64,000 nucleotides of DNA from SZAS-7 sp964514655 (GTDB lineage Bacteria > Chlamydiota > Chlamydiia > Chlamydiales > FEN-1388), in contig CAZEQY010000001.1 of assembly GCA_964514655.1 (NCBI GenBank), positions 1-64,000 on the forward strand, in the 5' to 3' direction. Under the pieces are notes generated by a model. The model searched no databases and had not been told where the DNA came from. It worked only from the letters and a program-made list of their open reading frames with translations. Numbering within the stretch: position 1 is the first letter of the stretch; each line of letters starts with the position of its first letter. The translations under genes and the position numbers were made by a program. Positions 62,282 to 64,000 of this stretch are shown piece after piece.

Positions 62282-63880
62282 ATGCGTGAGAGTGATCAAG
62301 AACCTCCAGCGTTTGGGAAAGTACGGTCATTTGTCTGGCCTATATACCGCCACGAGCTAAGAAAGCTCCTTCCAATGTTTCTCATGCTCTTTTTCGTCTG
62401 CTTTAACTACACGGTTCTACGCAACCTCAAAGACACCATTGTCATCACGGCTGAAAATTCAGGCGCTGAAGTAATCCCCTTCATCAAGGTATGGGTGATG
62501 CTGCCGGCTGCCGTCATTGCCACAATACTCTTTACCTACCTCACAAACCACTTTAAGCGATCGACAGTCTTTTACATAGTAGTCGGTACCTTCACAAGCT
62601 ACTACTGCCTCTTTGCCTTTTTTATCAACCCCATGCACGAAGCTTTAACGGCAGACTCTCTTGCGCAATTTCTACATTCGGTACTTCCGCCAGGCTGTAA
62701 AGGCTTTATCACCATGGTCAGAAACTGGCCGTTTACCCTAAACTATGTGATGTCAGAGCTTTGGAGTACAATGGTGCTCACAGTGCTTTTCTGGGGCTTT
62801 GCAAACGATATTACCCGCATGTCAGAGGCAGCTCGCTTTTATAGCGCCCTCAACATCAGCTCTAACTCCGCCTCTATTGTCGCAGGACAAGTTGCAGTAC
62901 TCCTTACCACAAATATCTTTAACCCAAACCTCTTCTTTGGGCACGATGCGTGGTCTCAAACAATAGACAAGCTAACGCTACTTATCCTCTTTTGCGGTAT
63001 AGGCATCATGCTTACCTTCCGCTGGATGAGAAATAATGTTCTAAACGACCCTCAGTACCTTCCGGAAGAGTCTAGAGAACAAAAAGTAGAACGCAAAAAA
63101 TCCAAAAAGCTGAGCTTTAGAGAAAGCCTGTCGTATGTAACACATTCTAAGTACTTCCTCTGCATCGCAGCGATGGTAGTTTCTTATAACCTCGTTATCC
63201 ACATGGTAGAAGTAATATGGAAAGACCGCCTTCGCGAGCTCTATCCAAATCCAAATGACTATAACGTCTTTACAAACAACCTCACATCTGCAATGGGCAT
63301 TATTTCAACGACAGCTGCGCTTGTTATGGTTGGCATTATCCGCAAGTTTGGCTGGACAAAGACTGCTCTTATTACCCCAATTGTGCTTCTTATCACCACA
63401 ATTACCTTCTTTACCTGCTTACTAGCAGACTCTAGCATTGCACCATTTGTATCTATACTACTTGGCACTACGCCGCTTGCACTTGCTGTATACTTGGGCT
63501 CTGCTCAGAATATGTTTACAAAGGCTGCAAAATACTCGCTCTTTGACACAACAAAAGAGATGGCCTTTATTCCAATAGACCGCGAGCATAAGCTAAAAGG
63601 CAAAACAGCAATTGATGGTATTGGCTCAAGGCTTGGTAAATCTGGCGGCTCGCTTATCCACCAAGGTCTTCTTATCATCTTTGGCACACTTACATTCAGT
63701 ACGCCCTATGTTGCAGCGATACTTCTAGCTGTAATACTGCTTTGGATTGTAGCTGTGCGGACACTTGGCAAGATGTTTACTGAAAAGACACGCGGCATCA
63801 ACCTTACCGGCAGCGTGCCAGAAGAAGCTCCTGCAGCCCAACAAGCTCCGAGCATTGCACCAGCTGCAGCTCCAGCTTAA
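62282..63880 (+). CDS. Nucleotide transporter, NTT2/NTT3-like second tandem copy
   Basis: TLC-family carrier of 532 residues, a tandem paralogue of the preceding gene. Shared: WPIYRHELRKLLPM, LRNLKDTIVITAENSGAEVI, PFIKVWVMLPAA, VEVIWKDRLRELYPNPNDY, LFDTTKEMAFIPIDREHKLK and GKTAIDGIGSRLGKSGGS. The C terminus adds a Pro/Ala tail (EEAPAAQQAPSIAPAAAP). AGAGGA lies before the ATG. Substrate is uncertain. The remaining 63881-64000 is noncoding as far as I can see. Confidence 0.92.
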   Translation: MRESDQEPPAFGKVRSFVWPIYRHELRKLLPMFLMLFFVCFNYTVLRNLKDTIVITAENSGAEVIPFIKVWVMLPAAVIATILFTYLTNHFKRSTVFYIVVGTFTSYYCLFAFFINPMHEALTADSLAQFLHSVLPPGCKGFITMVRNWPFTLNYVMSELWSTMVLTVLFWGFANDITRMSEAARFYSALNISSNSASIVAGQVAVLLTTNIFNPNLFFGHDAWSQTIDKLTLLILFCGIGIMLTFRWMRNNVLNDPQYLPEESREQKVERKKSKKLSFRESLSYVTHSKYFLCIAAMVVSYNLVIHMVEVIWKDRLRELYPNPNDYNVFTNNLTSAMGIISTTAALVMVGIIRKFGWTKTALITPIVLLITTITFFTCLLADSSIAPFVSILLGTTPLALAVYLGSAQNMFTKAAKYSLFDTTKEMAFIPIDREHKLKGKTAIDGIGSRLGKSGGSLIHQGLLIIFGTLTFSTPYVAAILLAVILLWIVAVRTLGKMFTEKTRGINLTGSVPEEAPAAQQAPSIAPAAAPA

Positions 63881-64000
63881 TCTTCTAGCACTACTTATTC
63901 GAAAAAAGCAGCTTTTTGCCTGTTGTTTTTCTTAATTATTTAGTGCAAAGTCGATAAAACCCTTTTCAACTTGGACTGAAACAAGTTTTACCTTTACCTT

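Overview
The window reads as chromosome from an obligate intracellular member of the Chlamydiota, most likely an environmental lineage outside Chlamydiaceae. Three lines of evidence support this. There are three ATP/ADP-translocase-type nucleotide transporters, which are typical of intracellular energy parasites. The chlamydia-specific genes euo, the ytgABCD metal transporter with its YtgC-YtgR fusion, and a fused SecDF are present. Gene neighbourhoods known from Chlamydia trachomatis recur: ytgABCD-rseP, tsp-gltX-euo-recJ-secDF, and DUF2709-tsaE-dnaQ. The large accessory content argues against the reduced Chlamydiaceae genomes. Species cannot be named from the sequence alone.

Layout. 0.1-6.1 kb: minus-strand block ytgA-ytgB-ytgC(R)-ytgD-rseP, driven by a recognisable promoter at 6112-6140. 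6.3-10 kb: a conserved small protein, a diverged ispF, and an EmrA/EmrB-type efflux pair. 10-31 kb: an accessory region. It holds secreted proteins (two signal-peptide SDRs, a secreted EEP-family phosphodiesterase, a secreted MTA/SAH nucleosidase, a secreted glycosyltransferase-like protein, two beta-helix proteins), an amino-acid permease, a phosphoethanolamine-methyltransferase-like enzyme and a hicAB toxin-antitoxin pair. It also holds a double gene relic (lysE/argP), two decayed REP-associated transposase copies with their palindromic repeats, and an ankyrin protein with a possible CE-clan cysteine protease centre. 31.5-50 kb: conserved chlamydial backbone (cysJ-like, gltX, tsp, euo, rlmD-like, recJ, secDF, an NTT), interrupted by a tandem pair of Cys-rich beta-helix proteins. 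50-64 kb: murA, epmB-like, argS, dedA, DUF2709, tsaE, engB, dnaQ-like, a sodium/solute symporter, pgk and two further NTT genes.

How the parts work together. The backbone covers nucleotide and metal import from the host, envelope biogenesis (RseP, SecDF, MurA), translation (GltX, ArgS, EpmB-like, EngB, TsaE), replication and repair, and developmental regulation (Euo, Tsp). The accessory region is dominated by export signals and by effector-like architectures, so it probably faces the host or the vacuole lumen.

The observations most worth following are the H-D-Q-C arrangement in the ankyrin protein (29.2-31.1 kb), the decayed RayT/REP family (24.4-29.2 kb), the divergent argO/argP-type locus collapsed by deletion (15.4-15.7 kb), the hicAB promoter with an embedded palindrome, and the Cys-paired beta-helix family. 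No rRNA, tRNA or CRISPR array was recognised by eye.
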